Below, one piece after another: positions 50,925 to 61,279 of a stretch of DNA of 64,000 bases (its first letter is position 1; each line of letters opens with the position of its first letter). This DNA is from Sphingomonas bacterium. GTDB taxonomy: Bacteria; Pseudomonadota; Alphaproteobacteria; Sphingomonadales; Sphingomonadaceae. Below the pieces are notes generated by a model. The model worked only from the letters and a program-made list of their open reading frames with translations. It did not search any database and was not told where the DNA came from. The DNA lies in the NCBI GenBank assembly GCA_030149245.1, contig JASBRX010000023.1, positions 1-64,000 of the forward strand, read 5' to 3'. The position numbers and the translations under genes were made by a program.

Positions 50925-52157
50925 TCAGCGCGGATAGGGGATCAGCCAGCCGGAATCTTCGGCGGGCACCTGGGGCGGCATCAGCCCCGCGTCGCGGAAG
51001 CCCCATGCAGCAAGAGTCAGCATCGTGTCGCTCTCGGTCATCGCGCGCGCGCGGCGGCCGGGGTCGGCAAGGTCGATATCCTTGAACGACCAGCTGTCCA
51101 GCTTGGCGCGATAGCCGGCGAGATTCTCGACTCCGCGTCGCAGCGGATTGGCCTTCGCATCGCCCCGCCACAGATCGACCCCGACGCATTCGCCCAGCAT
51201 CGCCATCTGGACCCCGGCGCGCAGCGTGAAGGCGGAATAATGCCAGCTGCGCGTCCGCGCGGTTTCGGCGGGCAGGGTGCCGGCGGCGTCGATCTGCGGT
51301 CCGAGGCGGCGGGTCAGGAAATCCTGTGCCAGCCGTTGCGTCACGCTGTCCATCCGCGCGAAGAGCGCGAACTGGCCGAGCAGCGCGTCGTAATAGACGC
51401 CGTGATTATTCTTGGCGGCGCGTTGCCCCTTGCCATTCGGGCTGGTCGCCATCCAGGTCGCGAAGTTGCCGAACCAGCTTTCGATCGCACGCTGATCGTC
51501 GGCGGTGATCGCCTTGCTCGGGCCGAGCACGCCGATCGCCTCGATCACCGGGACCAGTCGTGTCGCTTCGATAATGCCCTCCGGACGTCCGGCTGACGCG
51601 CCGGGCACCGCCTGCGCATAATCGAGATTGGGGTTCATGCGCGTTTCGGTGGTGACGAACCAGGCGCGCAGCAATTTTGCGGCATGCTCGGCATAGCGGG
51701 CGTCGCCAGTGGCGTGCCACGCCAGCGCCAGCGTCTCGACATCGCGGCTGAACGCGCCCAGCCGCTGGACATCGAAGCGGTCGCCATTGCGCTCCGGGTT
51801 CACTTCGCCGTCGCGGCGGCGATAGGGTTCGCCATCGGGTTTCGATGCGTCCGGCCACCAATAGGGGCCGATCGACAGATAATCGCGCTTGTCGCCGCTG
51901 CCCGCCGCGCGCGGCTTGTCGGTGACGCTGTAGGGACCACGGCGCAGCGCCGCGTCTGCGCCGCGGATCAGCTGGCGCAGCGCCGCATCGTTGGCGGCGG
52001 CGGCACGCTGGGCCGCCAGCCATTCGGGCCGCCACAGGAATGTCCGCTGGCCGCTGGCGAGATAGCCGTCCGAACCCTTGCACTGGGCCAGGGTCGGGGC
52101 CGCTGCGGCCGGGGCGGCGGCGAGCAGCAGCCCAGCAATGATCGCAACGCCGTGCAT
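50925..52157 (-). CDS. Alginate lyase family protein
   Basis: KRDYLSIGPYWWPDASKPDGEPYRRRDGEVNPE, AKNNHGVYYDALL. Confidence 0.9.
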   Translation of the reverse strand: MHGVAIIAGLLLAAAPAAAAPTLAQCKGSDGYLASGQRTFLWRPEWLAAQRAAAANDAALRQLIRGADAALRRGPYSVTDKPRAAGSGDKRDYLSIGPYWWPDASKPDGEPYRRRDGEVNPERNGDRFDVQRLGAFSRDVETLALAWHATGDARYAEHAAKLLRAWFVTTETRMNPNLDYAQAVPGASAGRPEGIIEATRLVPVIEAIGVLGPSKAITADDQRAIESWFGNFATWMATSPNGKGQRAAKNNHGVYYDALLGQFALFARMDSVTQRLAQDFLTRRLGPQIDAAGTLPAETARTRSWHYSAFTLRAGVQMAMLGECVGVDLWRGDAKANPLRRGVENLAGYRAKLDSWSFKDIDLADPGRRARAMTESDTMLTLAAWGFRDAGLMPPQVPAEDSGWLIPYPR

Positions 52158-55100
52158 CAGAACTTCACCGTGACGCTCAGCGCGCCCGTGCGGCCATCGA
52201 AATCGGCGACGCGGTTGAGGCGCGGGTCGCCCTCATATTCCTCACGCCGCGAATTGGTGATGTTGTACACCTCCAGCCGCAGTTCGAGCCATTTGCTCGG
52301 CTTGAGCGCGCCGGAGAAATCGAGCTGCCCGCGCGGCCGCACGCGGCTGGCGCTGCCGGTGAAGGTCGATCCGCCTGCCAGCTCGATCTCGGACGCATGG
52401 TTGTATGCCATGCGCAACTGGACGACGCGATCCTCATAATAGCCGATGATGTTGTAGGTATCGTTGGCGACATTGTAGAGCTTGGTGCCGTTGGCTCCGC
52501 CCGAGCGGACGCGGGTGTAGTTGAACACACCGCCGGTGTTGCGCAGGAAGCCGGGCAGGAAGTCGAAGCGCTGCTGGATCTGGAATTCCAGCCCGTTGAC
52601 ATTGATCGCGTCGGGATTGTTCACGATCTGGTTGATCGTGATGCGCTGGTTCGCGGTCTCGATCGGGTTGCCCTGATTGATCCGGCACCGGCCCGACCCG
52701 TCGATGAACAGCGGGCCAAAGGTCTGACCCTCGATCGTAAAGCTCTGTCCCGCAGGGCAGAAATTGTTGAGGGTGAGGATGTCGTTGGTCACCCGCTTGT
52801 TGAAATAGCCGATCGCGATCACGCTGCCCGGGCGGTTATACCACGAGATGCCGAGGTCGAACGCGCGCGAACTGCGCGGTTGCAGGCCGAAGCGGTTGAC
52901 GTCGATGCGCACCGCGCTGACCGTATCGCCCGCATCCGGATCGACGTCTTCAAGGATACGGGTCGGCGCGGGGCTGAACTCGACCAGGTCGAATGCCTCG
53001 AAGGTTTCGTAATAGGCTGCGCGCGCCACCAGCTTCGGCGTGATCTCATAGATCAGGTTCGCCGAGGGCAACCACGCGCTATACTTGCCCGTCGCCGGTT
53101 CGGGCGGAAGGAAATAGCCCGGCCGGAAATCCGCTTCGGTAAAGCCGAGTGCCGTGTAGAAATCGAGCGCCTGATCGCGCGTGATGCCCGACAGGTTCGA
53201 GCGGACATAGCGCATCCCGATATTGCCGCGGACCGGCAGGCCCTTCCACTGCTCCAGATCGAACTTGGTCATCGCGAACAGTTCCAGATTGTCGCGTTCG
53301 GAGTTGAAGTTCTGCCCCTCCACCCGATTCAGCGGAAAGCGCTGGATGAACCCGGTCAGCGAGTTGCGCGGGGCAAGCGCGAGGATGTTGGCATAGGTGA
53401 TCCGGCTGCGCGCGGCCGGGGTCAGCTCGGGGAAGAAGGCCGCGAGCTGTGCCGCGGTCGGCGCGAAGGTGACGCCGGGCGGAACCGTGCTGATGACCGG
53501 GTAGATCGCCGCTTCGATATTGCGGATGTTGAGCGAGTAGAAATTGCCGAACTCCGCCCCCGGTGCGCCGCCGCCAAAGAAGGTGCCGCCCGAGGTGACC
53601 GCGTCGTTCAGGCGGAAGATGTTGTTGGTCAGATTGTTGAGCTGCGTGCCGATATTGGCGTTTTCCTGCAGCGTCTGGTCCGCCGTCTCGCGCTGATAAT
53701 AGGCACCGACCTTCACGCTGGTGAACGGGCCGAAATCGACGAAACGCTCGACCTTGAAGTCGGCGGCGAGCATGTCGCGCTTGACCCGCACGCCATTGCC
53801 GCTGGCGGTGAACACGACATTCTGCGGACGGGTCGAGTTGCGCGCCTGGATCGCGTTGCCCGCGCTGACCGAATAAGTGCCGTTGCCGACATCGAGCAGC
53901 GCGGCGGGAACCGTCAGGTCGAACAGGAAGTCGCCATAATTGCCAAGCCCGGTGTTGATGATCGCGTAGGCGCCATTGCCCGCGTCATCGATTCCGTCGC
54001 CATTGGCATCGGCGCGGCCGGTATTGGGCTGGATGCGCTGTTCGTACAGAAACTCGCGCTTGTCCCCGACTGCCTTGGACCAGGTGCCGACGAAATCGAC
54101 TGCCCAGTCGTCATTGCGGAAATTGACCTGCGGGTAAATTGCCCAGCTCTGGTCGATCGAGGGGAAGTTGCGGTTGCCGATCGGGATCGCAAAGTCGCTC
54201 GCCGCGATGTTGTTGACAACATAGACATTCTCGACCGAGCCATTGGAACCGCGATCGAATGTGCCGAGCGCGACCGGGGCCGATAGCGGGGTGACGATGC
54301 CGGTTGCGTCCTGCGGAAAGGCGATCAGCAGGTCGAGATTGGCGTCGGACAGGTCGCGGCGGGTGTAGATGCCGTCGACTCGCACTTTGAGCGCGTCGGA
54401 AATCTCCCACTCCATGCCCGCGCCGCCGGACAGGCGATAGCCCTGGTTGGTCTGCGAAATCTGGCGGACCTCCGACGGGAAGACGACATCGTTCGCCACC
54501 CCGCCGGCATCGGTCGCGGGAATTGCGAAGGCGGGATTGGTCAGCGCCAGCTGGTTGAGGCGCGCCTGGGTGAACGAAGTGTAGGAATTGACCCGGATCG
54601 TGTCGCGGCGAAAGCTCTGCTTGGCGTAGGAGCCGGTTGCGTAAACCCCGAAATTGGGCGTGATCCGCTTGACCGCCGAGAGGAAGTAACCGGGGTTGGC
54701 GTCCTCGGTCGTCTCTTCATATTGCAGCTCGGCCCGGGCGACGAACCCTTGCTTGCGCGACAAAGCGGAGCGCAGGCGCAGGTCGACGTTCGAGGCAAGC
54801 CCGCCCGCTGGAATCTCGGCAGTGAACGACTTGATGACGTCCGCGCCGCTGAAGATCGCCGCGTCGAAGATGCCGAACGGATTGCCGTTGCCGCGCGTGC
54901 CGAATGTCGGGGTCGCGATGCTCTGCCCCATCACCGTGGTCTTGGTGTACTGGCTGGGCAGACCGCGCACGCTGATCGATGCGTCGCGGCGGTCGGCCGA
55001 GCGGTTGATCTGGACACCCGGGATACGCTGCAGCGCTTCGCCGAGGTTGAGGTCGGGGGTGCTGCCGATATCGTCGGCGGAAATACCGTCGAGGATCACG

Positions 55101-55294
55101 TCGGCCTTGCGGCGGATATCGAGCGCGTTTTCGAGCGAGGCGCGGATGCCGGTGACGACGACCTCTTCTTCCGCCTCGGGCTCCTCGGCGGGTGTGGCTT
55201 CGGTCTGTGCGTAAGCCGATGGTGCCAGTGCAATGGCGAGCCACGCGGTCGAACTGACTGCGGCAACTCTGGCCGCGTGCGCGAAGTTCCTCAT
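52157..55294 (-). CDS. TonB-dependent receptor of carbohydrate-utilisation type
   Basis: Signal peptide, EEEVVVTGIRASLENALDIRRKADVILDGISADDIGSTPDLNLGEALQRIPGVQINR; C-terminal TGALSVTVKF. Confidence 0.94.
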   Translation of the reverse strand: MRNFAHAARVAAVSSTAWLAIALAPSAYAQTEATPAEEPEAEEEVVVTGIRASLENALDIRRKADVILDGISADDIGSTPDLNLGEALQRIPGVQINRSADRRDASISVRGLPSQYTKTTVMGQSIATPTFGTRGNGNPFGIFDAAIFSGADVIKSFTAEIPAGGLASNVDLRLRSALSRKQGFVARAELQYEETTEDANPGYFLSAVKRITPNFGVYATGSYAKQSFRRDTIRVNSYTSFTQARLNQLALTNPAFAIPATDAGGVANDVVFPSEVRQISQTNQGYRLSGGAGMEWEISDALKVRVDGIYTRRDLSDANLDLLIAFPQDATGIVTPLSAPVALGTFDRGSNGSVENVYVVNNIAASDFAIPIGNRNFPSIDQSWAIYPQVNFRNDDWAVDFVGTWSKAVGDKREFLYEQRIQPNTGRADANGDGIDDAGNGAYAIINTGLGNYGDFLFDLTVPAALLDVGNGTYSVSAGNAIQARNSTRPQNVVFTASGNGVRVKRDMLAADFKVERFVDFGPFTSVKVGAYYQRETADQTLQENANIGTQLNNLTNNIFRLNDAVTSGGTFFGGGAPGAEFGNFYSLNIRNIEAAIYPVISTVPPGVTFAPTAAQLAAFFPELTPAARSRITYANILALAPRNSLTGFIQRFPLNRVEGQNFNSERDNLELFAMTKFDLEQWKGLPVRGNIGMRYVRSNLSGITRDQALDFYTALGFTEADFRPGYFLPPEPATGKYSAWLPSANLIYEITPKLVARAAYYETFEAFDLVEFSPAPTRILEDVDPDAGDTVSAVRIDVNRFGLQPRSSRAFDLGISWYNRPGSVIAIGYFNKRVTNDILTLNNFCPAGQSFTIEGQTFGPLFIDGSGRCRINQGNPIETANQRITINQIVNNPDAINVNGLEFQIQQRFDFLPGFLRNTGGVFNYTRVRSGGANGTKLYNVANDTYNIIGYYEDRVVQLRMAYNHASEIELAGGSTFTGSASRVRPRGQLDFSGALKPSKWLELRLEVYNITNSRREEYEGDPRLNRVADFDGRTGALSVTVKF

Positions 55295-55370
55295 CTGCTC
55301 TCTCCCCAATATTCTAATTTTGATACCGGTGTCATCTTGCGGCGCAGCTGATTGTCCCTGCGCCCACCGC

Positions 55371-57038
55371 CTATTCGTCGATATTTTTGCGGAACGTCTC
55401 TGGCAGGAACAGCAACCCGACCACCAGGGTGAGCCCGGCGACGACGATCGGATACCACAGGCCGTAATAGATATCCCCGGTCGCCGCGACCATCGCGAAG
55501 GCGGTGGTCGGCAGGAAGCCGCCGAACCAGCCATTGCCGATATGATAGGGCAGCGACATCGAGGTGTAGCGGATCTTGGTCGGGAACAGCTCGACCAGCA
55601 TCGCCGCGATCGGACCATAGACCATCGTCACCAGCAGCACGAGCCAGGTGAGGATCGCCACCACCAGCGGCTTGTTGATCGCCGCCGGATCGGCCTTGGA
55701 CGGATAGCCAGCCGTCGTCAGTGCGGCCTTTAGTTCGCCCTGGAACGCTGTGATTGCGGCCTTGCGGTCGGCGCCGGTGACCTTAGCCGGATCGGGCGCG
55801 GTGAAGGTTGCGTCACCCACCTTGACCTGCGCAATCGCCCCGGCCGGCGCCTCGACCGAGCTGTAGCTGATCGCATTCTTGGCGAGGAACGCCTTGGCGA
55901 TGTCACAGCTCTTGCTGTCGAACTTGTTGCCCCCGACCGGATCGAACTGCAGCGAGCAATCGGCGTCGTTGGTCACCACCGTGACCGGCGCGGTCGCGGC
56001 GGCGCGGGCGAGCGCCGGGTTGGCCGCCGATGACAGCGCCTGGAACGCCGGGAAATAGGTCAGCACTGCGAGCGCACAGCCGGCCATGATGATCGGCTTG
56101 CGCCCGACCTTGTCCGACAGCCAGCCGAAGAAGATGAAGAACGGCGTGCCGATGGCAAGCGCGATGGCGATCAGGATGTTGGTGGTCGCACCATCGACCA
56201 TCAGCATCTTTTCAAGGAAGAACATCGCGTAGAACTGGCCAGTGTACCAGACCACCGCCTGCCCCGCGACCGCGCCGAGCAGCGCGATCAGCACCAGTTT
56301 GAGGTTGCCCCATTTGGCGAATGCCTCGGTCAGCGGCGCCTTCGACGTCTTGCCCTCGTCCTTCATCTTCTGGAACACCGGACTCTCTTCGAGCTGCATC
56401 CGGATCCACAGCGACACGCCGAGCAGGATGATCGAGACTAGGAACGGCACACGCCAGCCCCAGTCGCGGAACGCCTCTTCGCCCACCAGCGTGCGGGTGC
56501 CGATCACGACGAGCAACGCCGCGAACAGGCCGAGCGTCGCGGTCGTCTGAATGAAGCTGGTGTACAGCCCGCGCTTGTTGTTCGGCGCATGCTCGGCGAC
56601 ATAAGTCGCCGCCCCGCCATATTCGCCGCCGAGCGCCAGGCCCTGAATCAACCGCATCAGGATCAGCAGCACCGGCGCTGCAACCCCGATGGTGGCGTAG
56701 GAGGGCAGCAGGCCGACGACAAAGGTCGCAAAACCCATCAGGCCCATGGTGACGAGGAAGGTATTCTTGCGCCCGACCAGATCGCCGATCCGCCCGAACA
56801 CCAATGCCCCGAACGGCCGCACCGCGAAGCCCGCCGCGAACGCCGCGAGTGCGAAGATGAATCCCGTCGTCTCGTTCACGCCGGAAAAGAATTGCGCCGA
56901 GATGATCGTCGCCAGCAGCCCGTAGAGGTAGAAATCATACCATTCAAACACGGTGCCCAACGACGAAGCGGTGATGACCAGCTTCTCGCTCTGGGTCGCC
57001 TTGTGATGCTTGGGCATGTCCTGAACCGGGCTAACCAT
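55371..57038 (-). CDS. MFS transporter, MHS-like family, with large extra-membrane insertion
   Basis: LGTVFEWYDFYLYGLLATIIS, RPFGALVFGRIGDLVGRK, LIQGLALGGEYGGAATYVAEHAP. Confidence 0.93.
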   Translation of the reverse strand: MVSPVQDMPKHHKATQSEKLVITASSLGTVFEWYDFYLYGLLATIISAQFFSGVNETTGFIFALAAFAAGFAVRPFGALVFGRIGDLVGRKNTFLVTMGLMGFATFVVGLLPSYATIGVAAPVLLILMRLIQGLALGGEYGGAATYVAEHAPNNKRGLYTSFIQTTATLGLFAALLVVIGTRTLVGEEAFRDWGWRVPFLVSIILLGVSLWIRMQLEESPVFQKMKDEGKTSKAPLTEAFAKWGNLKLVLIALLGAVAGQAVVWYTGQFYAMFFLEKMLMVDGATTNILIAIALAIGTPFFIFFGWLSDKVGRKPIIMAGCALAVLTYFPAFQALSSAANPALARAAATAPVTVVTNDADCSLQFDPVGGNKFDSKSCDIAKAFLAKNAISYSSVEAPAGAIAQVKVGDATFTAPDPAKVTGADRKAAITAFQGELKAALTTAGYPSKADPAAINKPLVVAILTWLVLLVTMVYGPIAAMLVELFPTKIRYTSMSLPYHIGNGWFGGFLPTTAFAMVAATGDIYYGLWYPIVVAGLTLVVGLLFLPETFRKNIDE

Positions 57039-57271
57039 GCGCGCTCAACTCTCCTGATCGATCCGCCTTCTATCCCGCACGCGCGGTTCGAGGCGGGGGT
57101 GATCATGGCTGCGGCGACGCTGAAAGTCATTACGACAATGGTCGTAGATGTATGACATCATGAGCCGACGCATCGGCCAGTGCGGAGGCACGATCAGGCG
57201 AGAAATGTGCCGGATTGCGTGACTTGTCGTCCGTTCGGGGTTAGTTGAAGGGGCAGTGGAGGGAAGCAGGC

Positions 57272-57898
57272 TTGGCGCAATCCGTTCTAATCGCCGACGA
57301 CCATCCCCTGTTCCGTCAGGCCCTGCGGCTGGCCGTACGAAATGTCCTGCCCGATGCGACTATCGTGGAGGCGGGTACGCTCGATGCAGCGGTCACCGCT
57401 GCCGGGACTGCCGATGCGCTCAGGCTCATTCTTCTCGATCTGAAAATGCCCGGCGCGGTCGGCTATTCGGGCATCGCGCTCCTCCATGCCGAGCGACCGG
57501 AGGTGCCGATCCTGGTCGTGTCGAGCTCCGGCCCTGAGGTCGCGGCACAAGCGCGCGCATTCGGCGCGATCGGCTATCTGCACAAGGGCAGCGACCTGGA
57601 TGCGATCGAGGCGGCGATCGTCACTGCGCTCGACAGTCCGGTTCCTTCGCAGGTCGATGTTCAGGAACAGCCGGTCGATCAGGTGCGCGCGACCGTCGCG
57701 AGCTTTACCCCGATGCAGCTCAAGGTGTTGCTGGCGGTGCTTGACGGACAGCTCAACAAACAGATCGCCCACCGCCTCGCCATCAGCGAGGCGACGGTCA
57801 AGGTTCACATGACCGCGATCATGCGCAAACTCGACGTGCGGACGCGGACCCAGGCGGCGCTGGTCGCGCGCTCACTCGGGCTTGACCTGCGCGGCTGA
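57272..57898 (+). CDS. Response regulator with LuxR-type HTH
   Basis: SVLIADDHPLFRQAL, LILLDLKMPG, LNKQIAHRLAISEATVKVHMTAIMRKL; TTG start with SD ggaggga. Confidence 0.9.
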   Translation: MAQSVLIADDHPLFRQALRLAVRNVLPDATIVEAGTLDAAVTAAGTADALRLILLDLKMPGAVGYSGIALLHAERPEVPILVVSSSGPEVAAQARAFGAIGYLHKGSDLDAIEAAIVTALDSPVPSQVDVQEQPVDQVRATVASFTPMQLKVLLAVLDGQLNKQIAHRLAISEATVKVHMTAIMRKLDVRTRTQAALVARSLGLDLRG

Positions 57899-60800
57899 GG
57901 CGCGTCGCAGAAAGGCTTCGATTGCCGCAGGATTCGCGGGTTTGGCGAGCACATCGACACCGAGCGCAGCCGCCTTGGTGCGGACCTCGGGCGCGGTTTC
58001 GGCGGTGAGAAGCAGTGCCGCCAACCCCGCGCGTTGCGTGCGCAACTGCGCGATGAGGTCAAGCCCGGTCAGCGCGCCGCCCAGCTGATAGTCGACCAGC
58101 GCAGCATCGATCGGATCGGTCACGGCCAGCGCTTCCGACCCGCTACGAACGCCGATCGCGCGATGCCCGAGCGCTTCGAGCAGAGCGGTGCTGGCGGCCA
58201 CGATGCGCGGATCGTCGTCGACGACCAGGACGCGGAGCGGGCGCGGCGGCACGTCAGCGACAGCGATTGGTGGCGGGGGTGTCGGAACATCTTCATGGAC
58301 CGGTAGCGAGAGGCTGAAGCAGCTGCCATGACCGGGGCGGGAGCGAACATCGAGCTGTCCGCCGATCAGCGGCACGATCCGGCGGACCAGTGCGAGCCCC
58401 AACCCCAGACCTTCGGTTTCGATCGTGCCGAGCCGCCGGAACTCGGCAAAGATTTGCGACAGCTGCGACGGCTCGATCCCGACGCCGGTGTCGACGATAT
58501 CGATGCGCCACAACGCGCCGCGCCGACGCACGCCGATCAGCACGCCGCCGCTGATCGTGTAGCGCAGCGCGTTGCTGACGATATTCTGCAGCACCGACCG
58601 CAACAGTCCCGCGTCGCACCGCACGGTGCCGCGCGGATGGGCGAGGCGCAGCGTCAGCCCCTTGTCTGCTGCGATTGGGCGAAAACTCTCGGCGAGTTCC
58701 GTCAGAAACGGGCCGAGCGCGATCGGCACCGGGTCGGGCGTCACGCCGCCCGCGTCGAACTTGCTGATGTCGAGCAGCGACCGCAGCAAATCCTCGGCGG
58801 CGAGCAGCGCCTGGTCGACCTGATTCAACAGACCGGCTTGTCCGGCCGCTGCGTCCCGCGACAACGCGCTGGTGAACAATCGGGCGGCGTGGAGCGGCTG
58901 CAGCAGATCGTGGCTGGCTGCGGCCAGAAACCGCGTCTTGTCGCGATCCGCCTCAGCCAGCCGCGCATTGGCATCGCGCAGCTCGCTGGTGCGCTGTTCG
59001 ACCCGGCGTTCCAACTCGTTGAGCGTGGTGCGCAGCGCGGCGCGCATCCGCGCCTCTTCGCTGATGTCAGTGAACGACATGACATAGCCGCCGCCCGGCA
59101 TCGGGCCGCCGACGGTCTTGATCGTCTTGCCATCGTGGCGCAGTCGTTCGAACTGGTGCGGCTGGCCATTGCGCAGATGCGCGAGCCGCTTGCGCACATG
59201 CATCTCGATGTCGCCATCGCCAAAGTCGCCATGCTGCGCATTGTGCCGGATCAGGTCCGCGACCGGCGCGCCGACATAGACCATGCCCGGCGGATAATCG
59301 AACAGGTCGAGATAGCGGCTGTTCCACGCGACCAGGTTCAGCTCGGCATCGACGACGCTGATCCCCGCCTCGACATTTTCAAAGGTCGACGCCAGCAATT
59401 TGCGCGAGAATTGCAGGCTCGCCCCGCCTTCGTCGAGCATACGCGCGACATCGTGTGCGCTCAGCTTTCCGCCCGCAAGCGCCGAAGCGACCAGCGCGCG
59501 GGCCGATGACGATCCCACGACCTGCGCGATCAGGCCGCGGGCCCGGCGTGCCGAGCGGCGATCGACGGCAGCCGCCGGATCGACGTCGCTGAACGCTCGC
59601 TCGGCTTGTTCACGCCCGACGAAACTGCCGGCCAGCTGGATCAGGTCGCGCTGGTTGCTGATCAGCCGCTCGCCGCCGAACATGCGCGGGAACTGCGGCC
59701 GGTTGAGGCCCCGTGCGGCAATGACGCCAAAGACGAGCAAATTGGCGCCCACGCTCCAGATCGCCCCATGGGTCAGCGGCGTGGCGGCTCCGATGCCGAG
59801 CAGATTGGTCGGATCGGCCGGCCCGCCCCGCAACAGCGCCATCACGCCATCGGGCAGCACCGGGGGCAGTGCCAGCGTGTAGAGCCAGACGATCAGACCG
59901 GTCGTCAGGCTCGCCCGCGCCGCCAGCGCGTCGCGGCCCTTGCCGGTCGCGGCGAGGATGAAATGCGGCACGAACTGCGCCATCGCGGCAAAGGCGATCA
60001 GGCCGATCGATGCCAGCGAATCCTGCGACGACACCAGCAACGCCCATGCGAGGCCGAGCAGCATGATGCCGAGGATGGTGGCGCGCCGCAGCATCAGCAT
60101 CCGCTGGCCCATCGCACCTGATGTGTTGGCGCTGGACAACATGCGCCGGCGCACCATTGTCGGGAACAGCAGGTCGTTCGACACCATCGTCGCCAACGCC
60201 GTCGAATCGACGATCGCCATTGATGCTGCGGCGCTGACTCCGCCGAGCAGTGCCGCCGCCAGCACCAGGCTGTGTCCCTGCGCCGCGGGTAGCTCCAGAA
60301 CATAGACATCGGGGGACACACTCGGGTCGAGCAGCATCGTGCCGGCCAGCGCGATCGGCAGGATGACCACGGCCATCACGCCGAGATATCCGGCAAGGCC
60401 AAAGCGTGCGCGCACCAGATCGTCGGGATGCCGTGCCTCGACCAGCCCCATATAGAATTGCCGGGGGAGCACGAGGATTGCGGGCATGGCGATCAGAAAG
60501 ATAATCGCGACTTCCAGTGACATGCGGTCGGCGCGGAAACTCTGCTGAAATCGCTCGATCCCCGCCTGCATCGCTGTGGCATCGGCGTTGGCGATCACGA
60601 TGATGGCGATGCCAGCGACGAGCAGCAGCGCCAGTAGCTTGATCGCGGATTCGAGCGCGATGGCATAGACCAGCCCTTCGCTGCGGCCGGCCAGCTCGAA
60701 CCGACGCGCGCCGAACAAGGCTGCGAACACCGCGAGCAGGGGGGCGGCGACGAGCATCGCGGGCACGCTGACATCGGCGCCCGAAACGATTGACAGCGCC

Positions 60801-61231
60801 GCGCCGATCGAGCGGAGCTGCAGCGCGATATAGGGGATGGTGCCGAGCAGCGCGATCAGCGTCACCAGCCGCGCGACGACGATGTCATGGCCAAAGCGCG
60901 CGGCGATGAAATCGGACACGGTGGTCGCGCGCTCTTCGGCGACGGCTTCGGCCAGCCGACGCAGGAAGTGCGGGGCGGCCAGCAACAGGATGATCGGCGC
61001 GGCATAGATCGGCAGATAGCTCCACCCGTCGCGCACCGCGCTCCCAACCGCGCCGTAAAAGGTCCAGCTGGTGCAATAGACGCCCAGCGCCAGCGTATAG
61101 GCCCGGCGGCGCAGCCGCGCATCGGCATGCTCCGCGGCGTTCCGCTCGACGATCGCGGCGACCGCGAACATCACGACGATCAGCGCCAGAGCGACCAGAG
61201 ACGCGACATGGAGGCTCATGCGGTCCTGCAT
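57872..61231 (-). CDS. Hybrid sensor histidine kinase/response regulator with N-terminal sodium:solute symporter-like domain
   Basis: Multiple TMs with SSF-like motifs, PAS, RFLAAASHDLLQPLHAARLFTSAL, C-terminal receiver. Confidence 0.92.
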   Translation of the reverse strand: MQDRMSLHVASLVALALIVVMFAVAAIVERNAAEHADARLRRRAYTLALGVYCTSWTFYGAVGSAVRDGWSYLPIYAAPIILLLAAPHFLRRLAEAVAEERATTVSDFIAARFGHDIVVARLVTLIALLGTIPYIALQLRSIGAALSIVSGADVSVPAMLVAAPLLAVFAALFGARRFELAGRSEGLVYAIALESAIKLLALLLVAGIAIIVIANADATAMQAGIERFQQSFRADRMSLEVAIIFLIAMPAILVLPRQFYMGLVEARHPDDLVRARFGLAGYLGVMAVVILPIALAGTMLLDPSVSPDVYVLELPAAQGHSLVLAAALLGGVSAAASMAIVDSTALATMVSNDLLFPTMVRRRMLSSANTSGAMGQRMLMLRRATILGIMLLGLAWALLVSSQDSLASIGLIAFAAMAQFVPHFILAATGKGRDALAARASLTTGLIVWLYTLALPPVLPDGVMALLRGGPADPTNLLGIGAATPLTHGAIWSVGANLLVFGVIAARGLNRPQFPRMFGGERLISNQRDLIQLAGSFVGREQAERAFSDVDPAAAVDRRSARRARGLIAQVVGSSSARALVASALAGGKLSAHDVARMLDEGGASLQFSRKLLASTFENVEAGISVVDAELNLVAWNSRYLDLFDYPPGMVYVGAPVADLIRHNAQHGDFGDGDIEMHVRKRLAHLRNGQPHQFERLRHDGKTIKTVGGPMPGGGYVMSFTDISEEARMRAALRTTLNELERRVEQRTSELRDANARLAEADRDKTRFLAAASHDLLQPLHAARLFTSALSRDAAAGQAGLLNQVDQALLAAEDLLRSLLDISKFDAGGVTPDPVPIALGPFLTELAESFRPIAADKGLTLRLAHPRGTVRCDAGLLRSVLQNIVSNALRYTISGGVLIGVRRRGALWRIDIVDTGVGIEPSQLSQIFAEFRRLGTIETEGLGLGLALVRRIVPLIGGQLDVRSRPGHGSCFSLSLPVHEDVPTPPPPIAVADVPPRPLRVLVVDDDPRIVAASTALLEALGHRAIGVRSGSEALAVTDPIDAALVDYQLGGALTGLDLIAQLRTQRAGLAALLLTAETAPEVRTKAAALGVDVLAKPANPAAIEAFLRRASAAQVKPE

Positions 61232-61279
61232 AGCATGATCCGCCCGGCGCCCGGCAAGCCCGTCACATGGCGTTGCAGA

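Noticed and set aside
52397-54286. 629-aa plus-strand ORF opposite the TonB receptor
   Set aside because: Antisense shadow; Arg/Asp/Val-rich with no domain.
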